From UBA964 sp037444685 (GTDB lineage: Bacteria; Pseudomonadota; Gammaproteobacteria; Steroidobacterales; Steroidobacteraceae): DNA of 64,000 bases. The stretch covers positions 62,001-126,000 of the forward strand of contig JBBILX010000009.1 of assembly GCA_037444685.1 (NCBI GenBank). Reading direction: 5' to 3'. Below, piece after piece: positions 51,752 through 60,882 of the stretch (within the stretch, counting starts at the first letter, position 1; each line of letters starts with the position of its first letter). A program made the position numbers and the translations under genes. The notes under the pieces were generated by a model. It was not told where the DNA came from. It did not search any database and saw only the letters and a program-made list of their open reading frames with translations.

Positions 51752-52725
51752 TGCCCGGCCTCGAGCAGGTGGCAGGCGGCGCGATGAGTCTGGGTCAGCT
51801 CGCGCAAGCCAGGCCTGCTGTGCTCGCAGACGGACGTCGCCACGGAGCAGCGCGGCGCAAACGCGCAGCCGAGCGGTTCGCCGCGCGCGAGGTCGGGCGG
51901 CCGGCCCTCGATGGTCGGCATACGCGCCACGGGCTTGGAATCAAGGCCGGGACGGCAAGCAAGCAGCGCGCGCGTGTAGGGATGGCACGGCGCGGCGAAC
52001 AGGGTTGAAGTATCAGCGTGCTCGACGACCCGTCCGGCGTACATGACCATGACTTCGTCGCAGGTGCCCGCGACGACGCCGAGGTCGTGAGTGACGAGTA
52101 TCAGCGAGGTGCCAGCGTGCTCGACCACGGCCTTGAATGTGCGCAGCACCTCGGCCTGCACGGTAACGTCGAGCGCCGTGGTCGGCTCGTCTGCAATCAC
52201 CAGCGATGGCCTCTGGATCAGCGCCGCGGCGATGACGATGCGCTGGCGCATGCCTCCCGAGAACTCGAACGGATACTGGTCGAATCGCCGCTCGGGGTCG
52301 GGGATGCGCACTCGCTCCATGATCTCGAGTGCGCGACGCCTGGCCTCGGCAGCGCTCGCACCGTCGTGCACACGCACTATCTCGCAGAGCTGCGCGCCGA
52401 CCGTCCGATGCGGCGTCAGCGAAGTCATCGGATCCTGGAACACGAGGCTCATGCGTTGACCGCGCAGGCGATCCAGCGTGCGTCGCGGTGCGCCGATGAG
52501 CTCATCGCCCTCGAAGCGTACCGACCCGGTGCATTCCGCGCTCTGCGGCAGCAGCCCCATGATCGCGAAGCAGGTCTGACTCTTGCCGCTGCCGGACTCA
52601 CCGACGATACCTAGACTGCGGCCACGCACGAGATCGAACGACACACCGTTGACCGCATGCACGCTGCCGCGGCGAGCGCGGAAACGCACGGACAGGTCGC
52701 GGACACGAAGCAGGGGCTCGCTCAC
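51748..52725 (-). CDS. Opp/Dpp-type ABC transporter ATP-binding protein (D-like)
   Basis: 325-residue ATPase with Walker A GESGSGKSQT (about 39-48), VFQDPMTSLTP, signature FSGGMRQR, Walker B LVIADEPTTALD, switch THDLGVV, and a C-terminal oligopeptide domain with cysteines (CAFAPRC). GTG 52725 is the start (VSEPLLRVRDL); the longer open frame upstream only reads through the permease. It pairs with the F-like ATPase and the two permeases as a five-part peptide/nickel-class importer. Confidence 0.93.
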   Translation of the reverse strand: MSEPLLRVRDLSVRFRARRGSVHAVNGVSFDLVRGRSLGIVGESGSGKSQTCFAIMGLLPQSAECTGSVRFEGDELIGAPRRTLDRLRGQRMSLVFQDPMTSLTPHRTVGAQLCEIVRVHDGASAAEARRRALEIMERVRIPDPERRFDQYPFEFSGGMRQRIVIAAALIQRPSLVIADEPTTALDVTVQAEVLRTFKAVVEHAGTSLILVTHDLGVVAGTCDEVMVMYAGRVVEHADTSTLFAAPCHPYTRALLACRPGLDSKPVARMPTIEGRPPDLARGEPLGCAFAPRCSVATSVCEHSRPGLRELTQTHRAACHLLEAGQ

Positions 52726-53621
52726 GAATCGTCCCGCGGGTCCAGAGCGTCGCGCAGACCGTCGCCGATGAAGTTGAACGCAAACATGGTTGCTGCGAGG
52801 AACGCGGCGGGAATGACGAGCAACCACGGCGAGCTGTCGATGGCGCTTGCGCCCTGGCTGATCAGCAAGCCCCAGCTCGTCTGGGGTTCCTGCACGCCGA
52901 GCCCGAGGAACGACAGGAAGCTCTCGACGAGGATCACCGTTGGGACGAGCAGCGTGGAGAAGACGATCACCGGGCCGAGTACGTTCGGCACGACATGGCG
53001 GAAGATGATCCGCGAGGGCGACGCCCCCAGCGAACGCGCCGCCTCCACATACTCCATTTGCTTCACGGACAGTGTCTGGCCGCGGACGATACGCGCGATC
53101 GTCAGCCATTCGACGCAGCCGATGGCCACGAAGACCAGCAGGATGTTGCGGCCGAAGATCGTGACGAGAATGATGATGCCGAAGAACAGCGGAAGAGCGT
53201 ACAGGACGTCGACGAAACGCATCATCCACTGGTCGATGCGTCCGCCGACGTAGCCAGCTACGGCTCCGTACAGCACACCGATCAGCACGGCGACGCCTGT
53301 CGTGACGAGCCCGATGAGCAGCGACAGGCGCGCTCCGGCGGCGACCCGCACGAACAGGTCGCGTCCGTTCGCGTCGGTGCCGAACCAGTGCGACTGCTCA
53401 AGGGTAGGCGCGATCTGGATGCGTTCCCAGTCGTTGGTCTCCATGTCGTGCGGCGAGAGCCACGGTCCGGCGATCGCAAACAGCGTGATCAGCGCGAGCA
53501 GCGCGACGCCCGCCATCGCCGTGCGGTTCGCCCGGAAGCGTCGCCACGCGGCGCGTCCCGGCGAATCACCGGCGGCCGATTCGACGAGCGCATCCCGCTC
53601 ACGCAGGGCAGTCGCGCTCAT
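52722..53621 (-). CDS. Opp/Dpp-type ABC transporter permease (C-like)
   Basis: 299-residue permease with five or six membrane helices and the EAA coupling loop EAARSLGASPSRIIFRHVVPN near residue 195. The N-terminal first helix region GVALLALITLFAIAGPWLSP and the large periplasmic loop (about 55-95) are typical of the OppC/DppC branch. It starts with ATG 53621, overlapping the B-like permease by ATGA, and overlaps the next ATPase by four bases. Confidence 0.93.
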   Translation of the reverse strand: MSATALRERDALVESAAGDSPGRAAWRRFRANRTAMAGVALLALITLFAIAGPWLSPHDMETNDWERIQIAPTLEQSHWFGTDANGRDLFVRVAAGARLSLLIGLVTTGVAVLIGVLYGAVAGYVGGRIDQWMMRFVDVLYALPLFFGIIILVTIFGRNILLVFVAIGCVEWLTIARIVRGQTLSVKQMEYVEAARSLGASPSRIIFRHVVPNVLGPVIVFSTLLVPTVILVESFLSFLGLGVQEPQTSWGLLISQGASAIDSSPWLLVIPAAFLAATMFAFNFIGDGLRDALDPRDDS

Positions 53622-54562
53622 GGTCTCGCTCCGCCGAACAGGCCGCGCCGCAGCCTCGGGTCGAGCGCGGCGTAGGCGAGATCAGCCAGCAGGTTCATGA
53701 CCAGCACCGCCGTCGCATAGACGATCACGACGCCCATGACCAGCGGGTAGTCGCGGGCCAGCGCTCCCTGCACGAAGTAGCGGCCGACGCCCGGCAGACC
53801 GAACACCTGCTCGATGATGATCGAGCCGGTCATGACACCGGCGACCGCAGGTGCCAGATAGCTGACCAGCGGCGCGAGCGTCGGATTCAGCGCGTGGAAA
53901 ACGACCACACGCCATTCGGGCAGGCCGCGGGCGCGCGCCGCGCGCACGTAGTTGAGGCGGCGCACGTCGAGAAAACTGCCGCGCGACAGGCGCGCGATGA
54001 TTGCGAGCTGCGGCAGCGTCAGCGCGACGAGCGGCAGGATCTTGTTCTGCCACGCGCCGTCGCCCCACCCGGCAACGGGCAGCATCTTGAGCGTCACGCC
54101 GAACACCAGCGTCAGCAACGGCGCTGTGATCAGGCTCGGCACTGCGATCCCTGTCATGGCCAGGGTGCTGATCGCCGTGTCGAGCGCCCGGTTCTGATTG
54201 AGCGCAGCAACGATACCGAGCGGTGCGCCTATCAGGGTCGCGAGCAGCAGCGCCGTCAGACCGAGTTCGATGCTGACCGGAAGGCCGATCGCGATGAGCT
54301 CCGAAACGGTGTAGTCCTTGTTGCCGATGGAGGGACCCAGATCCCCTTGCAGCAGCCGCGCGAGATACAGGCCGAACTGGGTCGTGACCGGCTGGTCGAG
54401 GTCGTAAGCGGCACGCAGATTGTCGAGGATCTCCGGCTCGAGCTGGGCGTCTGCGTCGAACGGACCGCCGGGAGCGAGCCGCATCAGGAAGAAAGACAGG
54501 GTCACGATCACGAACAGGGTGGGGACCAGAACCGCGACGCGGGTCGCGACAAAGCGCAGCAT
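53618..54562 (-). CDS. Opp/Dpp-type ABC transporter permease (B-like)
   Basis: 314-residue permease. The N-terminal helix VAVLVPTLFVIVTLSFFLM is followed by the RLAPGGPFD turn seen in OppB/DppB proteins. The coupling loop RAARARGLPEWRVVVFHALNP lies near 205. ATG 54562 is the start and shares its first base with the stop codon of the MFS gene. The very long open frame reaching 56014 in this reading frame is a high-GC artefact and not one protein. Confidence 0.93.
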   Translation of the reverse strand: MLRFVATRVAVLVPTLFVIVTLSFFLMRLAPGGPFDADAQLEPEILDNLRAAYDLDQPVTTQFGLYLARLLQGDLGPSIGNKDYTVSELIAIGLPVSIELGLTALLLATLIGAPLGIVAALNQNRALDTAISTLAMTGIAVPSLITAPLLTLVFGVTLKMLPVAGWGDGAWQNKILPLVALTLPQLAIIARLSRGSFLDVRRLNYVRAARARGLPEWRVVVFHALNPTLAPLVSYLAPAVAGVMTGSIIIEQVFGLPGVGRYFVQGALARDYPLVMGVVIVYATAVLVMNLLADLAYAALDPRLRRGLFGGARP

Positions 54563-55800
54563 CAGCGTGCCTTTCCTTGGCGCAGACGGACCGCGATCAT
54601 CGCCGTGATCGCGAGCGCTGGCAACATGGCCAGCGCTCCGAGCGTGAAAGGAACGTTGTGACCGAGCTGGCCGTAGAGCGTGCCCGAGAACGCCGCGCCG
54701 CCGAAGCGCGCGAGGCTGGCGCTCGACTGGTAGACGCCCATCACAGCGCCGCGGGTGGTCGGCGCGGCGCGCTGCGAGACCAGCGACTGCAGGCTCGTGC
54801 CAAACAGCGCCGTGCCGACCGCACCCGCGGCTGTCGCCAGCATGACCGTCGGGAGGCCGCCAGCGAGCACCAGGCCCGCCCACGAGGCGCCATAGCAGAG
54901 GATGCCGACCCGCAGCGTCACCATTTCGCCGAAGCGTTGCGCGAGCCAGCCGGTGGCCGTGAACTGCGTCAGGGCGACGATCAGGCCATTGACCGCGAAG
55001 ACCAGCCCGATCGTGCGGGTGTCGAAGCGCATCTCGTCGTGGAGCCATAGGGACATCAGGGACTCGCGCATCGCCGCGAAGGTCAGCACGCCGAGCGAGA
55101 GCAGGATCATGAGCCGCAGCGCCGCGTCGCGCAGCGGGGCGAGGCGCCCGAGCGGCGCGGCGTGCGGCGTCGCCGCCGACGCATCCGTGCCGGGCGATGC
55201 GACCCGTCGCGGACCGTGCGACTCGGGCAGGAACATCGCGATGCCGAGCAGCGACAGCAGCGAGAGCGCAGCGGCCGCGAATGCCGGCGCCGCGAAGCGC
55301 GCCTCGTCGAGGTCGCTGCTGCCAGCGAGCAGACCGCCCAGGGCGGGGCCGAGTGCGAACCCCAGGGCGAACGCCGCCGAGATGCGCGCGAGCCCGGCAG
55401 CGCGTCGCTCCGGTGGCGTGACGTCGGAGACGTAGGCGTAGGCTGCCGCGAGATTGCCCGATGTGAAGCCTGACAGCAGCCGCGACAGCACCAGGAGCCA
55501 GATCGTATCGGCGAAGGCGAGCATCCCATACGCGACGGCGTGGCCCGCCATCGACAGGGCCAGCACCGGCCGCCGCCCATGACGATCGCTGAGGCGGCCG
55601 AGTATCGGCGCGCCGATGAACTGCAGCAGCGAGTGCAGCGAGATGACCAGGGTGACCCATTCCGCCGAAAGTCCGAGACGTACACCGTAGAAGGGGATCA
55701 GCGGGATCAGCACGCCGAAACCGAGCAGGTCGACGAACACGACCAGCCAGAGCACGGCGAGTCGGCGGCGCAGGTCGCGGGGGCCGGTGGTCCCGGTCAT
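54562..55800 (-). CDS. MFS transporter, TetA/multidrug-like
   Basis: 412 residues with 12 predicted helices. Motif A is GRLSDRHGRRP (about 71-81), helix 5 carries ALGFALGPALGGLLA (motif C), both typical of TetA-type drug:H+ antiporters. An efflux step inside an import operon is notable: it may export a pathway product or a toxic intermediate. It starts at ATG 55800, 17 bp downstream of the GntR gene, and its stop overlaps the next permease start by one base. Confidence 0.88.
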   Translation of the reverse strand: MTGTTGPRDLRRRLAVLWLVVFVDLLGFGVLIPLIPFYGVRLGLSAEWVTLVISLHSLLQFIGAPILGRLSDRHGRRPVLALSMAGHAVAYGMLAFADTIWLLVLSRLLSGFTSGNLAAAYAYVSDVTPPERRAAGLARISAAFALGFALGPALGGLLAGSSDLDEARFAAPAFAAAALSLLSLLGIAMFLPESHGPRRVASPGTDASAATPHAAPLGRLAPLRDAALRLMILLSLGVLTFAAMRESLMSLWLHDEMRFDTRTIGLVFAVNGLIVALTQFTATGWLAQRFGEMVTLRVGILCYGASWAGLVLAGGLPTVMLATAAGAVGTALFGTSLQSLVSQRAAPTTRGAVMGVYQSSASLARFGGAAFSGTLYGQLGHNVPFTLGALAMLPALAITAMIAVRLRQGKAR

Positions 55801-55817
55801 CGTTCTGATGCGGCCCC

Positions 55818-56624
55818 TCAGGTGCGCTGGCGTGACAGATAGGCGTGATGTGTGTAGTGATCGGCGCGGTAGTAGGCGAGCAGCCGCTCGACCCGACGCC
55901 GCGAGTCGTCGATGACGACCAGCCGCACCGACACGAGCGGTGCGCCGACTTCGGTCTCGAGCAGACGCGCGAGGCGTGCGTCGGCAAGCGTGGCGCCGAT
56001 GAACTGCTCGGCACCGACGATGTTGATGCCCTTGCGCTCGAGCAGTGTCAGCATTGGATTCTTGTTGAGTTCGCGCGGATCGAATTTGAGCTTGAGATCG
56101 AGCGGTATGTAGGTCACCACATAGCCGATCGGTACGTCACCCAGCAGCCGAACGTGGGAAGCCACCAGCACGCGTGACCCGGTCGGCAGGTCGAGATCGT
56201 GACAGGTGTCTTCATCGGCCACGATCTCCTCGATCGCGGCGTCGCGCACGCGCGTACTCGACCCGAGACGTTTGACCTTGCGCAACAGCTGATCCATGTC
56301 GCCCTTGACGGGCGCATTGGCGAGGTCGCTCGTCACGAACGTCCCGCGCCCCTGCTGTCGTGTGACGAGCCCTTCGTCGACGAGCAGGTCTATGGCCTGT
56401 CGCGTCGTGATCCGGGACACGGAAAACAGCCGGGATAGCTCGTTCTCGGGCGGCAGCTGCGAGCCCGGCGCGTAGTGCCCCTCGCAGATCCATTCGCGCA
56501 GGGTCGTGTATACCTGCGCATACATCGGAGCGCGAAGCCGCCGGCTGACGGCGGGACGCAGCCGCGGCGTGGTCGGTACCGACACGGGTGCCGGCCGCCC
56601 GGTGGCTGTCCGCGTTGCGCTCAT
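55818..56624 (-). CDS. GntR-family regulator, HutC/UTRA subfamily
   Basis: 268 residues. The GntR winged helix-turn-helix (about 33-102) has YAPGSQLPPENELSRLFSVS, TTRQAIDLLVDEGLV and RQQGRGTFV. The UTRA ligand domain (about 120-265) has VASHVRLLGDVPIGYVVTYIP, usually binding a small pathway molecule. ATG 56624 overlaps the stop of the solute-binding protein (ATGA). It is embedded in the transport operon. The shared 20-bp palindromes at 46361, 58241 and 62395 are plausible operators, so it would repress both divergent units at 58241 as well as the outlying ones. Confidence 0.92.
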   Translation of the reverse strand: MSATRTATGRPAPVSVPTTPRLRPAVSRRLRAPMYAQVYTTLREWICEGHYAPGSQLPPENELSRLFSVSRITTRQAIDLLVDEGLVTRQQGRGTFVTSDLANAPVKGDMDQLLRKVKRLGSSTRVRDAAIEEIVADEDTCHDLDLPTGSRVLVASHVRLLGDVPIGYVVTYIPLDLKLKFDPRELNKNPMLTLLERKGINIVGAEQFIGATLADARLARLLETEVGAPLVSVRLVVIDDSRRRVERLLAYYRADHYTHHAYLSRQRT

Positions 56625-58207
56625 TGGCCGACGCTCAGGTAGCGCGTCAGGTTCGCGCCGCGGGGATTGTCCTGCCATCCGGACACCCGCTTGGCGACCA
56701 GCCGCTGATTGATGTTCGTGAACAGAGGGATGACGGGCGTGTCGGCCAGGGCCAGCGCCTCGGCGCGTGCCAGGGCCGCCTGACGCTCTGCCGCGACCGG
56801 CAACCCGTTCGCCGCAGCGAACGCCGCGTCGAACGCAGGGTTCGAATAACCCGTGAAGCTGCCGCGGGTCTTCGTCGTGACGATGTCGAGAAAGGTCGAC
56901 GGGTCGTCGAACGACGAGAACCAGGCGTAGAGCGACACTTCGTAATTTCCGGCACGCACGCTCGAGATCACCGAGCCGAGATCCTTGTTGACGAGTTCGC
57001 AGTCGACGCCGACCGCGCGCCACATCGACACCATGGCCACAGCCAGCGTCCGGGTTCGCGCCTCGGTGAAGTACTGCATCGTGAACTTGAGCGGCTTGCC
57101 GGGTCCATAGCCCGCAGCGGCGAGCAGCTCGCGCGCCTCGGCTTGCCTTGCGGCGAGCGGCGCACGCGCATATTCGGGGACCGGATGCTGATAGCGGCTC
57201 ACGCCGGCCGGCACCAGCGTGAAAGCCGGCAGGGCTGTCTTGCGGAGGATACGGTCGGTCAGGACGTTGCGATCGATCGCCAGCGCGAGCGCGCGCCGCA
57301 CGCGGGCGTCGCCGAAGGGCGGCTTGCGGTGATTGAGCACGAGCATGGTCGTGCCGAGGCTGGGCGCGGTGCGCAGCTCAGCCGCATACTGCTTGCGGAT
57401 CTGCTCGATGCGGTCGATCGGGAACTTGATCGCGATGTCGAGTTCGCCTGCCTGAAAGCGCTTGAAGCTGGTCCCCTCGTCCTCGACCGGATAGTAGACG
57501 ACTTCGTCGATGGCGACACTGCTGCTCGAGTGATAGTTCGGGTTGCGCCGGGCGCGGATCAAGGTCTGCGGCGAGACCTCGACGAGCACGTAGGCGCCGT
57601 TGGAAACGATCTTGGCCGGCCGGGTCCACTCGCGCCCGTGCTTCTCGATCGCGTGGCGCGGGACCGCGACCGCCCCGACGCTGGTCAGCAGCTCGGTCAG
57701 TTGCGGCGCCGGGCTCTCGAGCTCGATGCGCAGCGTTCGCGCGTCCACGGCCTTGACGCCGAGCGTGTCGGGAGGGGCGCGACCCGTGTTGACCGCGCGG
57801 GCGTTACGGATCGGGTAGAGGAAAGAGGCATAGCGTGCGGCCGTCTCGGGCAACATGAGGCGGCGCAGCGAATACTCGAAGTCGGCGGCCGTCAGCGGCG
57901 TGCCGTCGGACCACTTCAGGTCCGGTCGCAGCATGAACGTGTAGACCTTCTGCGTCGCGTCGACCTTCCATGCGCTGGCCGCACCGGGCACGAGCTCGCC
58001 GCGCGCGTCGACCGAGACCAGCCCCTCGAACAGGTCGTAGATGAGGATCGACGAGCTGGTGCCGATCGCCTTGTGCGGGTCGAGACTGTCGGGGTCGTTG
58101 CCTATGCCGCGGCTGAGGGTGCCGGCCGCATCGGCCAGCGCAGGCAGCAGGGCGACCAGCAGCGCTGTCAGGTGCAGCATGGGCTTACGGCGTCGGGACG
58201 CTGTCAT
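56621..58207 (-). CDS. Periplasmic solute-binding protein, family 5 (OppA/DppA-like)
   Basis: 528 residues. The signal peptide (about 10-28) ends ALADAAG; SRGIGNDPDSLDPHKAIGT is the family-5 start, and RPDLKWSDGTPLTAADFEYSL the conserved central region. It binds peptides or other organic solutes for the ABC importer downstream. ATG 58207 has GGAG six bases upstream; ATG 58180 would shorten the N terminus by nine residues. It is the first gene of the seven-gene minus operon, transcribed away from the aldehyde dehydrogenase across operator B. Confidence 0.93.
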   Translation of the reverse strand: MTASRRRKPMLHLTALLVALLPALADAAGTLSRGIGNDPDSLDPHKAIGTSSSILIYDLFEGLVSVDARGELVPGAASAWKVDATQKVYTFMLRPDLKWSDGTPLTAADFEYSLRRLMLPETAARYASFLYPIRNARAVNTGRAPPDTLGVKAVDARTLRIELESPAPQLTELLTSVGAVAVPRHAIEKHGREWTRPAKIVSNGAYVLVEVSPQTLIRARRNPNYHSSSSVAIDEVVYYPVEDEGTSFKRFQAGELDIAIKFPIDRIEQIRKQYAAELRTAPSLGTTMLVLNHRKPPFGDARVRRALALAIDRNVLTDRILRKTALPAFTLVPAGVSRYQHPVPEYARAPLAARQAEARELLAAAGYGPGKPLKFTMQYFTEARTRTLAVAMVSMWRAVGVDCELVNKDLGSVISSVRAGNYEVSLYAWFSSFDDPSTFLDIVTTKTRGSFTGYSNPAFDAAFAAANGLPVAAERQAALARAEALALADTPVIPLFTNINQRLVAKRVSGWQDNPRGANLTRYLSVGQ

Positions 58208-58229
58208 CGTGGGCTCCGGCAGGCAGCGG

Positions 58230-58258
58230 TTGCACCGAGGTTATCATAACAATATGAT
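58230..58258 (+). promoter_or_regulatory. Sigma70-like promoter for the aldehyde dehydrogenase unit
   Basis: TTGCAC (58230-58235), 17-bp spacer, TATGAT (58253-58258). The -10 box falls inside the right arm of operator B, so a protein bound there would block polymerase. Confidence 0.6.
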
Positions 58259-58260
58259 GA
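58241..58260. promoter_or_regulatory. Candidate operator B in the divergent SBP/aldehyde dehydrogenase region
   Basis: TTATCATA-ACAA-TATGATGA: 8-base inverted arms with a 4-base spacer. It lies between two divergent units in a 95-bp gap and overlaps the -10 of the rightward promoter. A TATGAT is also present on the minus strand (58248-58243). Confidence 0.7.
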
Positions 58261-58302
58261 GTTCGCGGGCGCTGCCCGCCGCTTTTCCGGGAGCACTCGG
58301 TC

Positions 58303-59751
58303 ATGTCCACCCCCGCCGTTGCGATGCCAGAGCTGCCCGTCGCGCGCGTGCTCGACGTCCGTAACCCGCGCACTGGCGGCCGCGACTACCGGATCCGCTG
58401 TACAACGGCCGCAGAGATCGGCGCGATCGCGCTCGAGCTCCGTGCCGACCAGAGGGCCTGGGCCGCTGCAGGGTTCGCGCATCGGGCCCGAGTGCTCCAC
58501 CAGTTCGCCGATGAGCTACTGGCGCGCCGCGAAGCCCTGATCGCTGCGCTGACGGTCGATACCGGTCGTGCGGCCATCTCGGCCGGCGAGGTCGACGGCG
58601 CGATCCGCAACATCCGCCGCTGGGCAGACGAGGCCGAATCGCTCGTGACCGAATCCGAGTTTCGGTCAAAGCTGCTGCCGACCGTGACCATCCGCGACCA
58701 GTTCGTGCCGTATGCGCTGGTCGGCTGCATCAGTCCGTGGAACTTTCCGGTCACACTCTCGTTCATCGACGCCGTGCCGGCGCTGATGGCTGGCTGCGCC
58801 TGTGTCGTCAAGCCGAGCGAGGTCACGCCGCGGTTCGTCGCGCCGGTCGTCGAGGCGCTCGAGTCGGTGCCGGCGCTGCGCGTCGTCCTGCGCTTCGTGC
58901 TCGGCGATGCCGAAACGGGCCGGGCGCTCGTCGATACGGTCGACGTCGTCTGTTTCACCGGCAGTGTCGCCACTGGCCGCAAGGTCGCCGAGGCAGCCGC
59001 GGCACGTTTCATTCCGGCGTTCCTCGAACTCGGCGGCAAGGATCCGGCCATCGTCCTCGCGAGCGCCGACCTCGAGATGGCGACGGACGTCGTGCTGCGC
59101 GGCTCGATCGCGAACAACGGCCATGCCTGCATGTCGCTCGAGCGGATCTACGTCGCTCGACCGATTTTCGCGGCCTTCACGCGCCGGCTGGTCGAGAAGG
59201 CCGAGGCCGTCAAGCTCGCCTGGCCGGACGTCGAGCGGGGCTATCTTGGGCCGATCATCTTCGACCGCCAGGCCGCGGTCATCGAGGAGCAACTCGCCGA
59301 CGCATTCGCGAAGGGCGCGCGAGCCCTGACTGGCGGACGCATCGAGAATCTCGGCGGTGGTCTCTACTGCCGGCCGACCGTGCTCATCGACGTCGACCAC
59401 TCGATGCGGGTCATGCGCGAGGAGACCTTCGGACCCATCATTCCGTTGATGCCGTTCGACTCTGTCGACGAGGCCGTCGAGCTCGCCAACGACACCGACT
59501 TCGGCCTCTCGGCCTGCGTGCTCGGCGGCACCGTGGAAGAAGCGCTCTCGGTCGGCCGGCGCATCGACGCCGGGGGCATCAGCATCAACGACGGCTGCAT
59601 GACCTACATGACCTACGAGGGCGAGAAGAACTCGTTCAAGTTCTCGGGGCTTGGCGGCTCACGCATGGGCGCACAGGGTCTGCGCCGCTTCTTCCGCAAG
59701 AAGGCGCTGATCATCCAGCACGGGCGCGCGAGCGGCGTGCCGGCGGACTGA
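58303..59751 (+). CDS. NAD(P)-dependent aldehyde dehydrogenase
   Basis: 482-residue aldehyde dehydrogenase superfamily member. Catalytic residues are N147 (SPWNFPVT), general base E242 (FLELGGKDP) and nucleophile C276 (NGHACMS); FTGSVATGR and EETFGPIIPL are also typical. The substrate is not set; betaine-aldehyde, succinate-semialdehyde or a pathway aldehyde are possible. GGGAG lies nine bases before ATG 58303. It opens the plus-strand unit downstream of operator B and precedes cassette 2 by 9 bp. Confidence 0.93.
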   Translation: MSTPAVAMPELPVARVLDVRNPRTGGRDYRIRCTTAAEIGAIALELRADQRAWAAAGFAHRARVLHQFADELLARREALIAALTVDTGRAAISAGEVDGAIRNIRRWADEAESLVTESEFRSKLLPTVTIRDQFVPYALVGCISPWNFPVTLSFIDAVPALMAGCACVVKPSEVTPRFVAPVVEALESVPALRVVLRFVLGDAETGRALVDTVDVVCFTGSVATGRKVAEAAAARFIPAFLELGGKDPAIVLASADLEMATDVVLRGSIANNGHACMSLERIYVARPIFAAFTRRLVEKAEAVKLAWPDVERGYLGPIIFDRQAAVIEEQLADAFAKGARALTGGRIENLGGGLYCRPTVLIDVDHSMRVMREETFGPIIPLMPFDSVDEAVELANDTDFGLSACVLGGTVEEALSVGRRIDAGGISINDGCMTYMTYEGEKNSFKFSGLGGSRMGAQGLRRFFRKKALIIQHGRASGVPAD

Positions 59752-59760
59752 GGACGGCCG

Positions 59761-60882
59761 GTGTCCCCGCAGCGAGAGGCCCGGCCGCACGGGCTCTTTC
59801 CCGAGCGTGCGCCCGACGAGCGGGCGCGGCAGGCATTCCTCGTCGAGCTGAAGGCCGCCATCGTCCGCGATCTGCGCCCGCGAATCCGTGCCGAATTCGA
59901 GGCTGCCGGGGGTAGCGCGGCGACCTCTGACGCGACGGCGGCCGAGCTGATCGGCTCGCTGCCGGCATACCGCTGGTACAGCGCTCTGGCGCGCGCGCAA
60001 CACGAGCTGTACGTCGACAGCACCGCCGAGTGCGTCGAGCGCCAGGCCGAGAACCTGCGCGACGCCGCGCGCGCGGTCCGGGCGCGAGCCCGGCTCGGTT
60101 CCTTGCTGCTCGACCCGACGGTCGAGGCGCCGATCTACCAGAGGACCGTGGACATCCACTGCGTGCCCGGTGGCTACAACCTCGAGCTGATGCAGGACGA
60201 CGTCTATGCCGCGGCGCGCTACGAGCTCGGCATCACGCTGTATACCCTCGGAGGGCACGGGGCGCTCAACGACTCGAAGGGCCGGACCGGCGTGGCGTTC
60301 CTGAAGCAGCGCTTTGCGGAGCTCGAGCCCCGTCACATCCTCGATCTGGGCTGCACCTGTGGCAACTCGACGCTGCCTTACGTCGACGGCTTCCCGTCAG
60401 CCTCGGTCAGCGCAGTCGACGTCAGCGCACCGGCGCTGCGTTACGCGCACGCGCGCAGTGAGCTGCTCGAACGTGCCGTCCACTATCGGCAGGCCAATGC
60501 CGAGGCGCTGCCCTGGGCCGACCGCAGTTTCGACGTCGTGGTCTCGCACATCCTGCTGCACGAAACTTCGCGCCAGGCGCTGGCGCGGATCTTCGCCGAG
60601 TGCCACCGGGTGCTGAGGCCGGGCGGAGTGATGCTCCACGTCGATGTGCCGGTGCGCAACCGCGATCTCGACGCATTCGATCGCGTGATGGCCGACTGGG
60701 AGACCGAGAACAACAACGAGCCGTTCTGGCGCGGGCTGCACGCGCTGGACCTGCACGGCATGGCCGTCGCGGCGGGTTTCGCCGGCGAGAGCATTTTCGA
60801 TGAGTACTTCGACGCCGGTCATCGCGCGTTCATCAATCACCGCCCGTGGTGGGTATTCGGCGCCCGAAAGGACTGGGCATGA
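59761..60882 (+). CDS. SAM-dependent methyltransferase with extra N-terminal domain (cassette 2)
   Basis: 373 residues with the same layout as the methyltransferase at 48094. The unassigned helical N-terminal domain occupies about 1-185 (YRWYSALARAQHELY, and ITLYTLGGHGALNDSK at its end). The methyltransferase core has motif I ILDLGCTCGNSTLPYV, then SAVDVSAPALRYAHARSE and SFDVVVSHILLHETS. The final third (FWRGLHALDLHGMAVAAGF) matches the family too. GTG 59761 is the start; the gene overlaps the small protein gene by four bases. The two methyltransferases are clear but distant paralogues. Confidence 0.85.
   Translation: MSPQREARPHGLFPERAPDERARQAFLVELKAAIVRDLRPRIRAEFEAAGGSAATSDATAAELIGSLPAYRWYSALARAQHELYVDSTAECVERQAENLRDAARAVRARARLGSLLLDPTVEAPIYQRTVDIHCVPGGYNLELMQDDVYAAARYELGITLYTLGGHGALNDSKGRTGVAFLKQRFAELEPRHILDLGCTCGNSTLPYVDGFPSASVSAVDVSAPALRYAHARSELLERAVHYRQANAEALPWADRSFDVVVSHILLHETSRQALARIFAECHRVLRPGGVMLHVDVPVRNRDLDAFDRVMADWETENNNEPFWRGLHALDLHGMAVAAGFAGESIFDEYFDAGHRAFINHRPWWVFGARKDWA

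Noticed and set aside
53618..56014. A single 798-residue open frame on the minus strand
   Set aside because: Only the last 314 codons match a permease starting at ATG 54562; the rest lies opposite or across the MFS gene in a non-coding frame and is Arg/Ala/His-rich, as high-GC shadow frames are.
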